Positions 16,817 to 26,922 of a DNA stretch of 64,000 nt are shown here, in pieces (position 1 is the stretch's first letter; every line of letters starts with the position of its first letter). The notes under the pieces are model-generated. The model was not told the DNA's origin. It did no database searches and was given only the letters and a program-made list of their open reading frames with translations. Where the stretch lies: contig NZ_JODC01000015.1 in assembly GCF_000720765.1 (NCBI RefSeq), positions 248,001 to 312,000 of the forward strand, read 5' to 3'. Origin of the DNA: Streptomyces sp. NRRL S-646. GTDB taxonomy: Bacteria; Actinomycetota; Actinomycetes; Streptomycetales; Streptomycetaceae. A program made the position numbers and the translations under genes.

Positions 16817-18400
16817 GTGAGACTGCACCGCGTTCTGGTGTCGCTGCTGCTCGTCGCGGCCGCCGGCATTTTCACGTCAGGAGCGACCATGCTGACGAAA
16901 GCGAGCCCGACCCCGCTCGGCCGGGTGGTCCCGGCGCCCGCGTCGGTCAAGGCCTGGGGCTCCCCCTACCGCATCACCGGCGCCACCGCCATCCGCATCG
17001 ACGACTCCCCGCGGGTGCGCCGGATCGGCCAGTACCTCGCGGACATCCTGCGCCCGTCGACCGGCTACCGGCTGCCCCTGGTCCACTGGGGCCGCGGCGG
17101 CATCCAACTCCGGCTTGAGAGGCAGACGAAGGGCGGGTTCGGGGCGGAGGGCTACCGCCTGGACAGCTCGGAGGGCGGCATCACCATCACCGCCACCGAG
17201 CCCGCCGGCCTCTTCCACGGCGTCCAGACCCTGCGCCAGCTGCTGCCGCCCACGGTGGAGAAGAAGTCCGTACAGCCCGGACCGTGGCTGGTCGCGGGCG
17301 GCACGATCAAGGACAGCCCGCGCTACGCCTACCGCGGCGCCATGCTCGACGTCTCCCGCCACTTCTTCACGGTGACCCAAGTCAAGCGCTATGTGGACGA
17401 GTTGGCGCTCTACAAGATCAACAAACTGCATCTGCACCTCAGCGACGACCAGGGCTGGCGCATCGCCGTCGACTCCTGGCCGCGGCTCGCGACCTACGGC
17501 GGCTCCACGGAGGTGGGCGGCGGCGAGGGCGGTTATTACACCAAGGCCGACTACCAGGAGATCGTCCGGTACGCCGCCTCCCGTTATCTGGAGGTCGTTC
17601 CCGAGATCGACATGCCCGGCCACACCAACGCGGCCCTCGCCTCGTACGCCCAACTGAACTGCAACGGCACGGCACCCCCGCTGTACACCGGCACCGACGT
17701 CGGCTTCAGCTCCCTGTGCGTCGGCAAGGACGTCACGTACGACTTCGTGGACGACGTCATCCGTGAGCTGGCGGCGATCACTCCGGGCCGCTATCTCCAC
17801 ATCGGCGGCGACGAGGCGCACTCCACCAGCCACGACGACTACGTGAAGTTCATGGACCGGGTGCAGCCGGTCGTCGCCAAGTACGGCAAGACGGTGATCG
17901 CCTGGCACCAGATCACCGGCGCGCACCCCGCGAAGGGGGCTCTGGCCCAGTACTGGGGCCTGGACGACACCGACGCGGCGGAGAAGGCGCAGGTCGCGAA
18001 AGCCGCGCAGAACGGCACCGGGCTGATCCTCTCGCCCGCCGACCGGATCTACCTGGACATGAAGTACACCGGGGACACCCCGCTCGGGCAGGACTGGGCC
18101 GGACTGGTGGAGGTGAAGCGGTCGTACGACTGGGATCCGGGCAACTACCTCGCCGGGGCGCCCGGTTCGGCGATCAGGGGCGTCGAGGCGCCGCTGTGGA
18201 CCGAGACGATCGTGACGGACGCCGACATCGACTACATGACCTTCCCGAGGCTGCCCGGAGTCGCCGAGCTCGGCTGGTCGCCCGCGTCCACCCACGACTG
18301 GGACACGTACAAGGTGCGGCTCGCGGCGCAGGGCCCGCGGTGGGACGCGCTGGGGATCAGCTACTACCGGTCGCCGCAGGTCCCGTGGCCGCCGAAGTAG
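16817..18400 (+). CDS. secreted GH20 beta-N-acetylhexosaminidase
   Basis: Removes terminal GlcNAc/GalNAc from chitobiose-type substrates (527 aa). GTG at 16817 with GGAGGGAG just upstream gives a signal peptide (VRLHRVLVSLLLVAAAGIF...). GH20b N-terminal domain, then the TIM barrel with HLHLSDDQGWRI, the catalytic pair Asp332-Glu333 in HIGGDEAHS, and WGLDDT/APLWTETI near the C-terminus. It sits between the DUF4429 gene and the des operon. The adjacent probable DasR site fits induction by chitin breakdown products. S. coelicolor has a GH20 enzyme at the same relative place, from memory. Confidence 0.95.
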   Translation: MRLHRVLVSLLLVAAAGIFTSGATMLTKASPTPLGRVVPAPASVKAWGSPYRITGATAIRIDDSPRVRRIGQYLADILRPSTGYRLPLVHWGRGGIQLRLERQTKGGFGAEGYRLDSSEGGITITATEPAGLFHGVQTLRQLLPPTVEKKSVQPGPWLVAGGTIKDSPRYAYRGAMLDVSRHFFTVTQVKRYVDELALYKINKLHLHLSDDQGWRIAVDSWPRLATYGGSTEVGGGEGGYYTKADYQEIVRYAASRYLEVVPEIDMPGHTNAALASYAQLNCNGTAPPLYTGTDVGFSSLCVGKDVTYDFVDDVIRELAAITPGRYLHIGGDEAHSTSHDDYVKFMDRVQPVVAKYGKTVIAWHQITGAHPAKGALAQYWGLDDTDAAEKAQVAKAAQNGTGLILSPADRIYLDMKYTGDTPLGQDWAGLVEVKRSYDWDPGNYLAGAPGSAIRGVEAPLWTETIVTDADIDYMTFPRLPGVAELGWSPASTHDWDTYKVRLAAQGPRWDALGISYYRSPQVPWPPK

Positions 18401-18416
18401 CCTGAACATGCTGGAT

Positions 18417-18449
18417 GGGCACCCCGGAGGACCGTACTCCGGGGTGCCC
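18417..18449. terminator. bidirectional terminator, hexosaminidase/desD
   Basis: Perfect 13-bp stem (18417-18429 with 18437-18449) and 7-nt loop, midway between two convergent stop codons. Confidence 0.88.
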
Positions 18450-18460
18450 GTCCGTCTTGA

Positions 18461-20230
18461 TCAGAACCCCGAGACGGGATTTTTGAGGGTTCCGATCAGC
18501 TGAAGGGCCCCTGCAGGGTCGGCCAGGTCGACCATCTGCCTGTTGTTGCGCAGCTGGAGCCGGTTGAGGCAGGACAGCGCGAACTCCGGGGCGAACATGT
18601 CGTACCGCTCGAACTTCTCGGCGAGTTCGGGCACCGACGCCTGGTACTCGCGGGTGACCTCCGCGACCGTCCGCCAGAAGTCGTCCTCCTCCAGGATTCC
18701 CTCGTCGGCGAGGTTCGCGGCGAGGAAGCGGAAGAAGCAGTCGAAGACGTCCGTGAAGATCGACAGGAGCTTCTTGTCGTCGGGGACGTCGACGCGCAGC
18801 CGCTCGACCGTCGGCGGCAGCACCGCGTCCGGGTCCATGACGGCGATCTCCTCCGCGATGTCCTTGTAGATCGCGCGCTGCACGACCCCGTCCCTCAGCA
18901 CCAGGATCACGTTCTCGCCGTGCGGCATGTAGACCAGGTCGTAGGCGTAGAAGCTGTGCAGGAGGGGCGTGAAGTACGCCCGCAGGTAGTGTCGCAGCCA
19001 CTCCGTCGGCGCGAGGCCCGACCGCTCGATCAGCGCGCCCGCGAAGGACGCACCCTCGTGGTCGACGTGGACGAGGGAGGCCATGGTGGCGAGCGACTCT
19101 CCGTCCCGGAGGCCGCGGACCGGGCTCTCGCGCCACAGGGCCGCGAGCATCTTGCGGTACGGCGAGTAGCGGTCCGTCGCCTTCTCGTACTCCAGGTGCC
19201 GGTAGCCGACGGCGGCCCGCTCGCGGATGATCGACAGGCCGGTGGACTTCAGCACCGGGTCGCCCTCGATGAGCTGGGCCAGCCAGTCGTTGATGGCGGG
19301 GGTGGCCTCCATGTAGGCGGCCGACAGTCCGCGCATGAAGCCCATGTTGAGGACCGACAGGGCCGTCTTCACATAGTGCTTCTCGGGGTGCGAGCTGTTG
19401 AAGAAGGTGCGGATGGACTGCTGGGCCAGGTACTCGTCGTCGCCCTCGCCCAGGCACACCAGGTGCCGGCGGGCGACCTCGGCGGCGAAGGTGACGGTGA
19501 GCTTGTTCCACCACTGCCAGGGGTGGACGGGGATGAGGAGGTAGTCGGCGGGGTCCAGGTCCTGCTCGCGCAGGATGCCGTGGAACCGCTCGACGGTCTG
19601 CTCACCCAGCTCCTCCCGTACGAAGGTCTCGTACTCGATCCCGACACCCGCCGTGAAGGCAGCGCGCGACCTGTGCGCTGCCAGCCACACCAGACGGACC
19701 GGGCTTGCGGTCTCGGGGGCGTACGACAGGTACTCGTGCATGCCGAAGCCGAGCCGTCCGTTGTTGGCGACGAAGCAGGGGTGGCCCTCGGTCATACCGG
19801 TCTCGATGGCCTGGAAGCCGGATCGCGCCAGCTCGGCGGCCGGGATCTGTGGTTTGGTGAGCTTGTAGCAGGTGCCGGAGAGGGTGGAGGAGATCTCCTC
19901 CAGGTAGACGGGGAGGATCTCGTCGCTCAGGCCCAGTGCCGTCCTCAGCTCGATGAAGAAGTCCAGGGCGGCGAGGGGGAGTTCGGCGCCGTCGCGGGTG
20001 CGGGTGATCGAGGCGGCGTCGATCTGCCAGTGGTCGAGGGCGCGGATCACGGCGGTGAAGGTGTACCGGGTCAGGCCGTCGTCGCTGCGGACGACGTAGC
20101 GGCCGTCCTGCTGCTCCGGCGTGATCAGGCGCTCGTGCGCGAACTCGGCGAGGGCCTTGCGGACCAGGAGGCGGTTGGCCTGCTCCCACCGTTCGGGGGA
20201 GAGGTGGGCCACGGCGTCGGCGAGGGTCAT
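18461..20230 (-). CDS. desD: desferrioxamine synthetase DesD (IucA/IucC, NIS)
   Basis: NRPS-independent siderophore synthetase (589 aa) that ATP-dependently joins and macrocyclises N-hydroxy-N-succinyl-cadaverine units to desferrioxamine E/B. IucA/IucC domain motifs: HPCFVANNGRLGFG, IPVHPWQWWNKLTVTFAAEV, KTALSVLNMGFMRGLSAAYM, MPHGENVILVLRDG; the C-terminal FhuF-like part follows. ATG overlaps the desC stop (ATGA), so it is translationally coupled as the last gene of desABCD. Confidence 0.97.
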   Translation of the reverse strand: MTLADAVAHLSPERWEQANRLLVRKALAEFAHERLITPEQQDGRYVVRSDDGLTRYTFTAVIRALDHWQIDAASITRTRDGAELPLAALDFFIELRTALGLSDEILPVYLEEISSTLSGTCYKLTKPQIPAAELARSGFQAIETGMTEGHPCFVANNGRLGFGMHEYLSYAPETASPVRLVWLAAHRSRAAFTAGVGIEYETFVREELGEQTVERFHGILREQDLDPADYLLIPVHPWQWWNKLTVTFAAEVARRHLVCLGEGDDEYLAQQSIRTFFNSSHPEKHYVKTALSVLNMGFMRGLSAAYMEATPAINDWLAQLIEGDPVLKSTGLSIIRERAAVGYRHLEYEKATDRYSPYRKMLAALWRESPVRGLRDGESLATMASLVHVDHEGASFAGALIERSGLAPTEWLRHYLRAYFTPLLHSFYAYDLVYMPHGENVILVLRDGVVQRAIYKDIAEEIAVMDPDAVLPPTVERLRVDVPDDKKLLSIFTDVFDCFFRFLAANLADEGILEEDDFWRTVAEVTREYQASVPELAEKFERYDMFAPEFALSCLNRLQLRNNRQMVDLADPAGALQLIGTLKNPVSGF

Positions 20231-20769
20231 GCGGGCACCCCCGTCGTGACGAAGAATCGCTCCCGGGTGCAGAAGCTCAGCAGCGCCCTCTTCTCCGGCT
20301 TCTGGATCTCCCGTTCGGGCACGAACCCGACGGCATCGTTCAAGGCGTGGACGGCCGTGTTGGATACGTCCGGTTCGACGACGACCCGCCGCACCGCCGG
20401 GTCCTCGAAGAGGCGCGCCATCACCGCGGTGATGACGGACCGGGTGAAGCCGTGCACGGGCGTGTCGGTGGCGGGGGTCAGGAAGTGCATGCCGATGTCG
20501 CCCGGCTGCGGCTCGTAGAGGCCGACCAGCTCACGGTGGGCGGGGTCGTAGTACTCCATCAGGAAGGCAGGTTCGCCGTCCCTGTCGAGCCCGAGCAGCG
20601 CGTGATGGTGCTCGTCGGCCGCGATCTCCATGTAGGCGCGCTCGACGTCCTCCAGTTTCGCGTCCTGCATCATCCAGAAGGCGGCCTTGGGATGGGTGAC
20701 CCAGCCGTGCAGGAGTTCGGCGTCGGTCAGCGGGTCGAGAGGGCGGAAGGTGAAGGTCGTCGGGCTCAT
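20227..20769 (-). CDS. desC: acyl-CoA N-acyltransferase DesC
   Basis: Acylates N-hydroxycadaverine with succinyl- or acetyl-CoA (180 aa). IucB/GNAT-like fold: [20 protein letters not shown], then [29 protein letters not shown] and [23 protein letters not shown] at 20769 overlaps the desB stop by 4 nt; its own stop overlaps the desD start by 4 nt. It is the third step of the operon pathway. A longer open frame upstream is a shadow of desB. Confidence 0.95.
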   Translation of the reverse strand: MSPTTFTFRPLDPLTDAELLHGWVTHPKAAFWMMQDAKLEDVERAYMEIAADEHHHALLGLDRDGEPAFLMEYYDPAHRELVGLYEPQPGDIGMHFLTPATDTPVHGFTRSVITAVMARLFEDPAVRRVVVEPDVSNTAVHALNDAVGFVPEREIQKPEKRALLSFCTRERFFVTTGVPA

Positions 20770-22049
20770 GCGGTGAACTCCTGGAACGCGATGGTCTTCT
20801 CGACCGGGTAGTACTCGGTGCCGAGCAGCTCGCGGACGATGTAGCTGTTGCGGTAGGCGCCCATGCCCAGGTCGGGACTGGTGACGCTGTGGGTGTGCAC
20901 ACCGGCGTTCTGCAGGAAGACGCCCCGCCCGGTGGTGTCGACGGAGTAGTTGCGGGCGACGTCGAAGTTGCCGTGCGAGTCGTAGAGCAGCCGGTCGCGT
21001 ACGGGCTTCAGGAACTCCGGCTCGGCGTACCTGTATCCGGTCGCCAGGATCAGCCCCTCGGACTCGATCTCGTACTCCTTCTCCTGCTCCTCCTGACGGA
21101 AGGAGAGGGTGTACGCGCTGTTCTCGTAACGTGCGCTGTTCAGCGAGGAGTTGGTGAGCAGACGCGTGGGCACGGGGCCGCCGAGGTTCTTCCGGTAGAG
21201 CAGGTCGAAGATCTCGTTGATCAGGTCGCCGTCGATGCCCTTGAACAGGCCCTTCTGCTCGGCCGTGAGCCGGTAGCGGGTGGCCTCCGGCAGCTCCCGG
21301 TAGTAGTCGATGTACTCCGGGGAGGTCATCTCCAGCGTGAGCTTGGTGTATTCGAGGGGGAAGAAACGCGGGGAGCGGGTGACCCAGTTCAGCCGGTAGC
21401 CGTGGACGTCGATCTCGCTGAGCAGGTCGTAGTAGATCTCGGCGGCGGACTGGCCACTGCCGACCAGCGTGATCGACTCCTTGCGCTGCAACTCCGCCTT
21501 GTGCTGCAGATAGCGGGAGTTGTGGATGAAGTCGCCGCCCAGGCCCTGGCAGGACTCGGGGATGTACGGCGGGGTGCCCGTGCCGAGGACGAGGTGGCGG
21601 GCGCGGTACACGTCTCCGGCCTCGGTGCGGACCAGGTAGTGCTCGGACCCTTCGTCGTACGTCACCTCGGTGACCGTCGTACTGAAGCGGACGCTGCTCA
21701 GGTTGTTCGCGGCCCAGCGGCAGTAGTCGTCGTACTCGACGCGCAGGGGGTAGAAGTTCTCCCGGATGTAGAACGAGTACAGCCGGCCCTTCTCCTTCAG
21801 ATAGTTGAGGAAGGAGTACGGCGAGGTCGGGTCGGCGAGGGTGACCAGGTCCGACATGAACGGGGTCTGAAGGTGGGCGCCGTCCAGGAACATGCCCGCG
21901 TGCCACTCGAAGTCCGGCTTCGACTCCAGGAAGACCCCGTCGAGCTCGGCGATCGGCTCGGTCAGACAGGCCAGGCCGAGGTTGAACGGGCCGAGCCCGA
22001 TCCCGACGAAGTCATGGGTTCCGGTCGGGTTTTCAGGACGCGCGGTCAA
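20766..22049 (-). CDS. desB: cadaverine N-monooxygenase DesB
   Basis: FAD/NADPH-dependent N-hydroxylase (427 aa) that converts cadaverine to N-hydroxycadaverine. FAD-binding motif [14 protein letters not shown] near residue 17; NADPH motif [17 protein letters not shown]-terminal [12 protein letters not shown] and [17 protein letters not shown] as in lysine/ornithine monooxygenases. It overlaps the 3' end of desA by 17 nt, indicating coupling. Confidence 0.96.
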   Translation of the reverse strand: MTARPENPTGTHDFVGIGLGPFNLGLACLTEPIAELDGVFLESKPDFEWHAGMFLDGAHLQTPFMSDLVTLADPTSPYSFLNYLKEKGRLYSFYIRENFYPLRVEYDDYCRWAANNLSSVRFSTTVTEVTYDEGSEHYLVRTEAGDVYRARHLVLGTGTPPYIPESCQGLGGDFIHNSRYLQHKAELQRKESITLVGSGQSAAEIYYDLLSEIDVHGYRLNWVTRSPRFFPLEYTKLTLEMTSPEYIDYYRELPEATRYRLTAEQKGLFKGIDGDLINEIFDLLYRKNLGGPVPTRLLTNSSLNSARYENSAYTLSFRQEEQEKEYEIESEGLILATGYRYAEPEFLKPVRDRLLYDSHGNFDVARNYSVDTTGRGVFLQNAGVHTHSVTSPDLGMGAYRNSYIVRELLGTEYYPVEKTIAFQEFTA

Positions 22050-23475
22050 GGGACTCTCCCAGGTACTGCTCGGCGTGGCCGGCTATCAGGTCCAGGACGG
22101 CGACGATGTCTTCGGTCGTCGTCTCGGGGTTGAGCAGGGTGAACTTCAGGTAGTGGCGGCCGCCCACCTTGGTGCCCGCGACCACCGCGTCACCGGAGGC
22201 GAACAGGGCTTTGCGGGCGTACAGGTTGGCGCGGTCGATCTCGGCCGGGTCGGTGACGGCGGCCGGGACGAAACGGAAGACGAGGGTGGAGAGGGTGGGC
22301 TCCACGACGACCTCGAAGCGCGGGTCGGCGGCGAGCAGCTTCCAGCCCTCGGCGGCCAACTCGCATACCTCGTCGAAGAGTTGACCGATACCGTCGGCGC
22401 CCATCACGCGCAGCGTCATCCACAGCTTGAGGGCGTCGAAGCGGCGGGTGGTCTGCAGGGACTTGTCGACCTGGTTGGGGATGCGTTCCTGCACCATGCG
22501 GCGCGGGTTGAGGTACTCCGCGTGGTACGTGGCGTGGCGCAGGGTCGAGGCGTCCCGCACCAGTACGGCGGACGAACTCACCGGCTGGAAGAAGGACTTG
22601 TGGTAGTCGACCGTGACCGAGTCGGCACGCTCGATGCCGTCGATGCGGTCCCGGTACTTGAGCGAGGCGAGCAGTCCGCAGCCGTACGCCGCGTCCACGT
22701 GCAGCCAGGCGCCGAACTGGGCACACAGCTCGGCGATCTCGGGCAGCGGGTCGATGGAGCCGAAGTCGGTGGTGCCCGCGGTGGCGACGACGGCCATGGG
22801 GACCAGGCCGTCCTTCCTGCAGCGCTCCAGCTCACGGGCGAGGGCGACGGTCTGCATCCGCTTGTCGTGGTCGACGGGGACGGAGACCACCGCGTCCTGG
22901 CCGAGGCCCAGCAGTTTCGCGGACTTCTTCACGCTGAAGTGGCTGACCTCGGAGGCGAAGACACGCAGTTTGGCAAGGGTGTCCGTCTTGGCCTCCTCCC
23001 GGGCCAGCAGCAGCGCCTGCAGATTGGACTGGGTGCCGCCGGAGGTGAACACGCCGTCCGCTGCGGGGCCGAGGCCGATACGGGCGGTCGTCCAGTCGAT
23101 GAGCCTGCGCTCGATCAGGGTGCCGCCGGCCGACTGGTCCCAGGTGTCCAGGGAGGAGTTGACGGCGGACAGGACGGCCTCACCGAGCACCGCCGGGATG
23201 ACGACCGGGCAGTTGAGGTGGGCGAGGTAGCGGGGGTGGTGGAAGTAGACCGCGTCGCGGAGGTAGACGTCCTCCAGCTCGTCCAGGACCGCGACGGTGT
23301 CGCCCAGCGGCCGGTCGAGGTCGATGGCGTCGATCCGGGGAGCGAGGGCGTCGACGGTGACACCGGTGAACGGACGGTCGGTGGTGGCGAGTTTGGCCGC
23401 CACCCGCTCGACTCCTTCGGTCACGGAGCGGCGGTAGTGCTCCGCGGTCAGGTCATTGAGCAGGTGCGAGCGCAT
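22033..23475 (-). CDS. desA: lysine decarboxylase DesA (PLP)
   Basis: PLP-dependent group II decarboxylase (480 aa) making cadaverine from lysine, first step of desferrioxamine synthesis. [20 protein letters not shown] (phosphate/PLP contacts), [11 protein letters not shown] (cofactor Asp), and the Schiff-base lysine in [20 protein letters not shown]. It opens the desABCD operon, with an iron box 63 bp before the ATG. Confidence 0.96.
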   Translation of the reverse strand: MRSHLLNDLTAEHYRRSVTEGVERVAAKLATTDRPFTGVTVDALAPRIDAIDLDRPLGDTVAVLDELEDVYLRDAVYFHHPRYLAHLNCPVVIPAVLGEAVLSAVNSSLDTWDQSAGGTLIERRLIDWTTARIGLGPAADGVFTSGGTQSNLQALLLAREEAKTDTLAKLRVFASEVSHFSVKKSAKLLGLGQDAVVSVPVDHDKRMQTVALARELERCRKDGLVPMAVVATAGTTDFGSIDPLPEIAELCAQFGAWLHVDAAYGCGLLASLKYRDRIDGIERADSVTVDYHKSFFQPVSSSAVLVRDASTLRHATYHAEYLNPRRMVQERIPNQVDKSLQTTRRFDALKLWMTLRVMGADGIGQLFDEVCELAAEGWKLLAADPRFEVVVEPTLSTLVFRFVPAAVTDPAEIDRANLYARKALFASGDAVVAGTKVGGRHYLKFTLLNPETTTEDIVAVLDLIAGHAEQYLGESLDRAS

Positions 23476-23537
23476 TGGGGGTCCTCCGGTGGGGACAGTC
23501 CGTGCGGGCGGGGGAGGGGCGAAGCTGCCCGATTAAC

Positions 23538-23556
23538 TTAGGTAAGCCTAACCTAA
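23538..23556. promoter_or_regulatory. iron box (DmdR1-type) upstream of desA
   Basis: TTAGGTAAGCCTAACCTAA, a 19-bp interrupted palindrome close to the established actinobacterial iron-box consensus TTAGGTTAGGCTCACCTAA. It predicts repression of desABCD by the iron-loaded DmdR/DtxR-type regulator. Confidence 0.93.
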
Positions 23557-23594
23557 GTCGCTTGGGTTCAATCCCGCCCCTCCCGTGACCGCCG

Positions 23595-24431
23595 TCACTC
23601 CTGCTCGCGCAACTGCTCCTCGCTCAGGCCCCGTCGCCAGTACCCGACGAAGGTGACCCGCCGCCGGTCGATGCCGCACTCCCCGACGAGGCGCCGCCGC
23701 AGCTGCTTCACGCATCCGCTCTCGCCCGCGATCCAGGCGTACGGGTGTTCGGCGAGCGGGAGTTGAGCGGTGCGCAGGGCGTCGAGGGCCATGGGGGACC
23801 CCTCGACGCCGCCTGCGTCCCGGACCAGCCAGGTGATCTCGGCGTCGGCCTCGGTCACCAGGTCCTGGATGTCCCCGGCGTCGTGCACCTCCAGCCAGAC
23901 CCGGGCACGGGTGCCGGCCGGCAGCGACTCGAGGATCGCCGAGACGGCCGGAACGGCGGTCTCGTCCCCCCAGATCAGCATCAGATCGGTGTCCGCGGGC
24001 GGCCGGAAGCGGATCGCGCGGTTGTCCGCGACGGCGGGCCCGAGCAACACGACACGATCACCGGCGGCGGCCTTCGCGGCCCATCGCGAGGCGGGACCGG
24101 CCGGGGTGTGCAGGACGAAGTCGATGTCGATCTCGTCGGGGTCGCGGCGCAGGCTCCGCAGTGTGTACGACCGCATCACGGCCCGTACGTCGTCGGGCAG
24201 TTCACGCCAGGCCTGCCACCAGCCGTCGCCGAGTTCGTACGGTACGGCCGGCTCGCTCTGGCCTGGTTGCGGCAGGAAGAGCGACAGGGACTGGTCACGT
24301 CCGTCGGAGAAGAAGTACTGCAGGTCCTCCCCGGCGAGGGTCACCCGGACCAGAGACGGCCCGAGCCGCCTCGTCCGCACGACCTGAAGGGAAAAGAAAC
24401 GGAACGGGGCGGCTACGGTGGTCGTCATCAC
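23595..24431 (-). CDS. desF: siderophore-interacting ferric reductase (SIP)
   Basis: Flavin-dependent reductase (278 aa) that frees iron from imported ferrioxamine. The SIP/ViuB FAD-binding domain shows RSYTLRSLRRD (FAD motif) and DFVLHTPAGPASRWAAKAAAGD; the C-terminal SIP domain shows LMLIWGDETAVPAVSAILES and AWIAGESGCVKQLRRRLVGE. It starts MMTTT (24431 or 24428). It lies between the binding lipoprotein and desA. desF is assigned by position; the reductase activity by family. Confidence 0.9.
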   Translation of the reverse strand: MMTTTVAAPFRFFSLQVVRTRRLGPSLVRVTLAGEDLQYFFSDGRDQSLSLFLPQPGQSEPAVPYELGDGWWQAWRELPDDVRAVMRSYTLRSLRRDPDEIDIDFVLHTPAGPASRWAAKAAAGDRVVLLGPAVADNRAIRFRPPADTDLMLIWGDETAVPAVSAILESLPAGTRARVWLEVHDAGDIQDLVTEADAEITWLVRDAGGVEGSPMALDALRTAQLPLAEHPYAWIAGESGCVKQLRRRLVGECGIDRRRVTFVGYWRRGLSEEQLREQE

Positions 24432-24483
24432 GGCTCCTGAATCATCGTCAGGTCGTAGGCGTGGAGATGGGCGGCCTCCCTAG

Positions 24484-24504
24484 GGGGCGCGGGGAACTGC
24501 GCGA
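24484..24504 (+). repeat. dispersed intergenic repeat, copy 2
   Basis: GGGGCGCGGGGAACTGCGCG plus A, identical over 21 nt to copy 1 (11950-11970, minus strand). It lies in the 118-bp gap between the siderophore-binding lipoprotein and SIP genes, where it could form part of a hairpin or a post-transcriptional element. Confidence 0.7.
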
Positions 24505-24549
24505 CCAGCCACAACGGGCCCGCAGTCGCCCACGAGGTGGAGCTCCCTC

Positions 24550-25596
24550 TCAGCCGACCTTCTTTGCCTTCTCGAGGGCCTCGGCCAAACTGGTAAGCAG
24601 CGGCACGCACTTGTCGTAGGACAGGATCGGCTCGGGCGACCGAGAGATGACCTGCCCCGCCTTCACCGCCGGCAGTTTCTTCCACGTGGCCTTGGTGATG
24701 TCGGCCGGCTGGATGGTCGAGGACCGGTCGTCCATCATGATGATGTCGGCCTTGTACTTGTCGACGTTCTCCCAGCTCAGCGACTCGAACCAGCCGCCGC
24801 CCTTGGCCTTCGCCTTCTCCGGCGGCTCGACGAAGTTCACGCCGAGCGCCTTGAAGTACTCCAGGTCGATCGAGAGGTTCGTGCCGGAGACGTAGAAGAG
24901 CGCGTCGCTCGCGGAACCCGCCATCACCTTGATGTGGGGCTTGGCCTTCGCGGCCTTGCGCAGCCGGGCGGCGGCCGCCTCGAACTTCTTCTTCGCCTCG
25001 GTGACCTTCGCCGCCTTCATGTCCGCGCCGAGCGACTCCGCGAGCGCCCACATGCGCTGCAGCGGCTCGGTCAGCTGGCGGTCGTAGACGGAGATGCCGA
25101 CGCTGGGAGCCAGCTTGGCGATCTTGTCCTTGGAGGCCTCGGGGACGTACCAGAGCGTGCCGGCGTCGTCGAACATCGTGGAGATGAGGACGTCGGGCGC
25201 GAGGGCCGCGTATTTCTCGACGTTGAACTGGTCCCAGACGTTGCCGAGGATCGTGACCTTGCTGATGTCCATGTCGCCGGCCTGGACGTCGGGCTTGCCG
25301 TCCGCGGTCCTGGTCGGGCCGAAGACGCCCTTGACGCTGATGCCGTAGTCGTGGAGCGCGGCGGCGACACCCGTGAACGCGACGATGTTCGCGGGCACTT
25401 CGTCGAGCTTCACCGTCGTGCCGCGGTCGTCCTTGAACGACCAGGGGCCGGACTTGGCGGCGGTCGTCCCGTTGCCGGAGCCGCCGCTTTTCGCGTCGTC
25501 GTCGCCGCAGGCCGCGAGCGCGGCCCCGAGGCCGAGGGCGCCGCCCGCGGCGAGGATGCCGCGTCGGGTCAGGTGGGTGGCTCTGGCGTTGAGCAT
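24550..25596 (-). CDS. desE: ferric-siderophore-binding lipoprotein DesE
   Basis: Periplasmic-binding-type FhuD/FepB-like lipoprotein (348 aa) for ferrioxamine uptake. The N-terminus contains a twin-arginine-like TRRGILAAGG and a lipobox ending LAAC (Cys30), suggesting a Tat-exported lipoprotein. Type III binding-protein segments: VPANIVAFTGVAAALHDYGI, and DVLISTMFDDAGTLWYVPE. The cognate permease/ATPase is not in this window. An iron box lies just upstream. Confidence 0.93.
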   Translation of the reverse strand: MLNARATHLTRRGILAAGGALGLGAALAACGDDDAKSGGSGNGTTAAKSGPWSFKDDRGTTVKLDEVPANIVAFTGVAAALHDYGISVKGVFGPTRTADGKPDVQAGDMDISKVTILGNVWDQFNVEKYAALAPDVLISTMFDDAGTLWYVPEASKDKIAKLAPSVGISVYDRQLTEPLQRMWALAESLGADMKAAKVTEAKKKFEAAAARLRKAAKAKPHIKVMAGSASDALFYVSGTNLSIDLEYFKALGVNFVEPPEKAKAKGGGWFESLSWENVDKYKADIIMMDDRSSTIQPADITKATWKKLPAVKAGQVISRSPEPILSYDKCVPLLTSLAEALEKAKKVG

Positions 25597-25653
25597 GCTG
25601 AGGCTGCTTTCGAACGGGGAACGGGGCGGAGCGCCCGCCGGACAACTTCGAAG

Positions 25654-25672
25654 GTAGGTTAGCCTAACCTCA
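25654..25672. promoter_or_regulatory. iron box upstream of desE
   Basis: GTAGGTTAGCCTAACCTCA with a perfect inner palindrome AGGTTAGCCTAACCT (25656-25670), 58 bp from the desE ATG. It indicates co-repression with desABCD by iron. Confidence 0.92.
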
Positions 25673-25753
25673 CTCGATGTCCAGGGGTGGGGGCGTTTCG
25701 GTCCCGAACCTGTCAGCAGCCTGTGCGCCGGAGCCGTGGCACCATCGCTGTGG

Positions 25754-26914
25754 TCAGCCGGCCAGTCCCAACTCCCTTGCGATCAGCATCCGTTGGACCT
25801 CGCTGGTGCCCTCGCCGATCTCCAGGATCTTGGAGTCGCGCCACATACGGGCCACCGGGTACTCGTTCATGAAGCCGTAGCCGCCGTGGATCTGCGTGGC
25901 CTCGCGCGCGTTGTCGACGGCGACCGTGGAGGAGTGGAGCTTGGCGAGCGCGGCCTCCTTCTTGAAGGGGGCGCCGCTCACCAGCCGGGCGGCCGCGTCA
26001 CGCCAGGCGAGTCGGGCCGTGTGGGCCCTCATCTCCATGTCGGCGATCTTGAACTGGATCGCTTGGTTCGCGCCGATCGGGCGGCCGAAGGCGTGCCGTT
26101 CCTTCGCGTACTTCACCGACTCGTCCACACAGCCCTGGGCCAGCCCGGTCGCGAGAGCCGCGATGGCGATCCGGCCCTCGTCGAGGATGCGCAGGAACTG
26201 GGCGTAACCGCGGCCCTTCTCGCCCAGCAGGTTGGCCGCCGGGACGCGGACGTCCGAGAAGGACAGCTCACGGGTGTCCGAGGCGTTCCAGCCGACCTTC
26301 GAGTACGGGGCCGCCACCGTGAAGCCCGGGGTGCCGGACGGCACGATGATCGAGGAGATCAGCGGTTTGCCGTCCGGCTTGCGACCGGTGACCGCCGTGA
26401 CCGTGACCAAGCCCGTGATGTCCGTGCCCGAGTTGGTGATGAAGCACTTCGTGCCGTTGATCACCCACTCGTTCGTCTCCTCGTCCAGCCGGGCCGTCGT
26501 ACGGGTGGCTCCGGCGTCGCTGCCGCCGTCCGGCTCGGTGAGGCCGAAGGCGCCGAGGATCTCGCCGGAGCAGAGGCGGGGCAGCCACTGCTGCTTCTGC
26601 TCCTCCGTACCGAAGAGGTGGATCGGCATGGCGCCCAGGGAGACACCGGCCTCCAGGGTGATGGCCACGGACGAGTCCACGCGGGCCAGCTCCTCCAGCG
26701 CCACGCCCAGCGCCAGATAGTCGCCGCCCATACCGCCGTACTCCTCCGGGAACGGCAGCCCGAACAGGCCCATGCGGCCCATCTCGCGGACGATCTCGTA
26801 CGGGAACTCGTGGTGCTCGTAGAACTCGCCGATCTTGGGCGCCACGACGTCGTGTGCGAACTCCTCGACGGTGCGGCGGAGTTCCTCCAGCTCGGGTGAG
26901 AGTCGGTAGTCCAT
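25754..26914 (-). CDS. acdH: acyl-CoA dehydrogenase (isovaleryl/branched-chain type)
   Basis: FAD-dependent alpha,beta-dehydrogenase (386 aa), ATG at 26914 (MDYRLSPELEELRRTVEEFA). ACAD motifs: GLTEPDGGSDAGATRTTARL, FITNSGTDITG, and the C-terminal HGGYGFMNEYPVARMWRDSK with IGEGTSEVQRMLIARELGL. Gene order (carboxylase subunits, HMG-CoA lyase, then this gene, 8-bp gap) fits isovaleryl-CoA or 2-methyl-branched acyl-CoA oxidation in leucine/isoleucine/valine catabolism. It is the last gene of a four-gene operon starting at 31411. Confidence 0.92.
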   Translation of the reverse strand: MDYRLSPELEELRRTVEEFAHDVVAPKIGEFYEHHEFPYEIVREMGRMGLFGLPFPEEYGGMGGDYLALGVALEELARVDSSVAITLEAGVSLGAMPIHLFGTEEQKQQWLPRLCSGEILGAFGLTEPDGGSDAGATRTTARLDEETNEWVINGTKCFITNSGTDITGLVTVTAVTGRKPDGKPLISSIIVPSGTPGFTVAAPYSKVGWNASDTRELSFSDVRVPAANLLGEKGRGYAQFLRILDEGRIAIAALATGLAQGCVDESVKYAKERHAFGRPIGANQAIQFKIADMEMRAHTARLAWRDAAARLVSGAPFKKEAALAKLHSSTVAVDNAREATQIHGGYGFMNEYPVARMWRDSKILEIGEGTSEVQRMLIARELGLAG

Positions 26915-26922
26915 GGCTGTGA

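Noticed and set aside
18461..25596. New siderophore system
   Set aside because: The block matches the well-described desferrioxamine genes in content, order and iron boxes.
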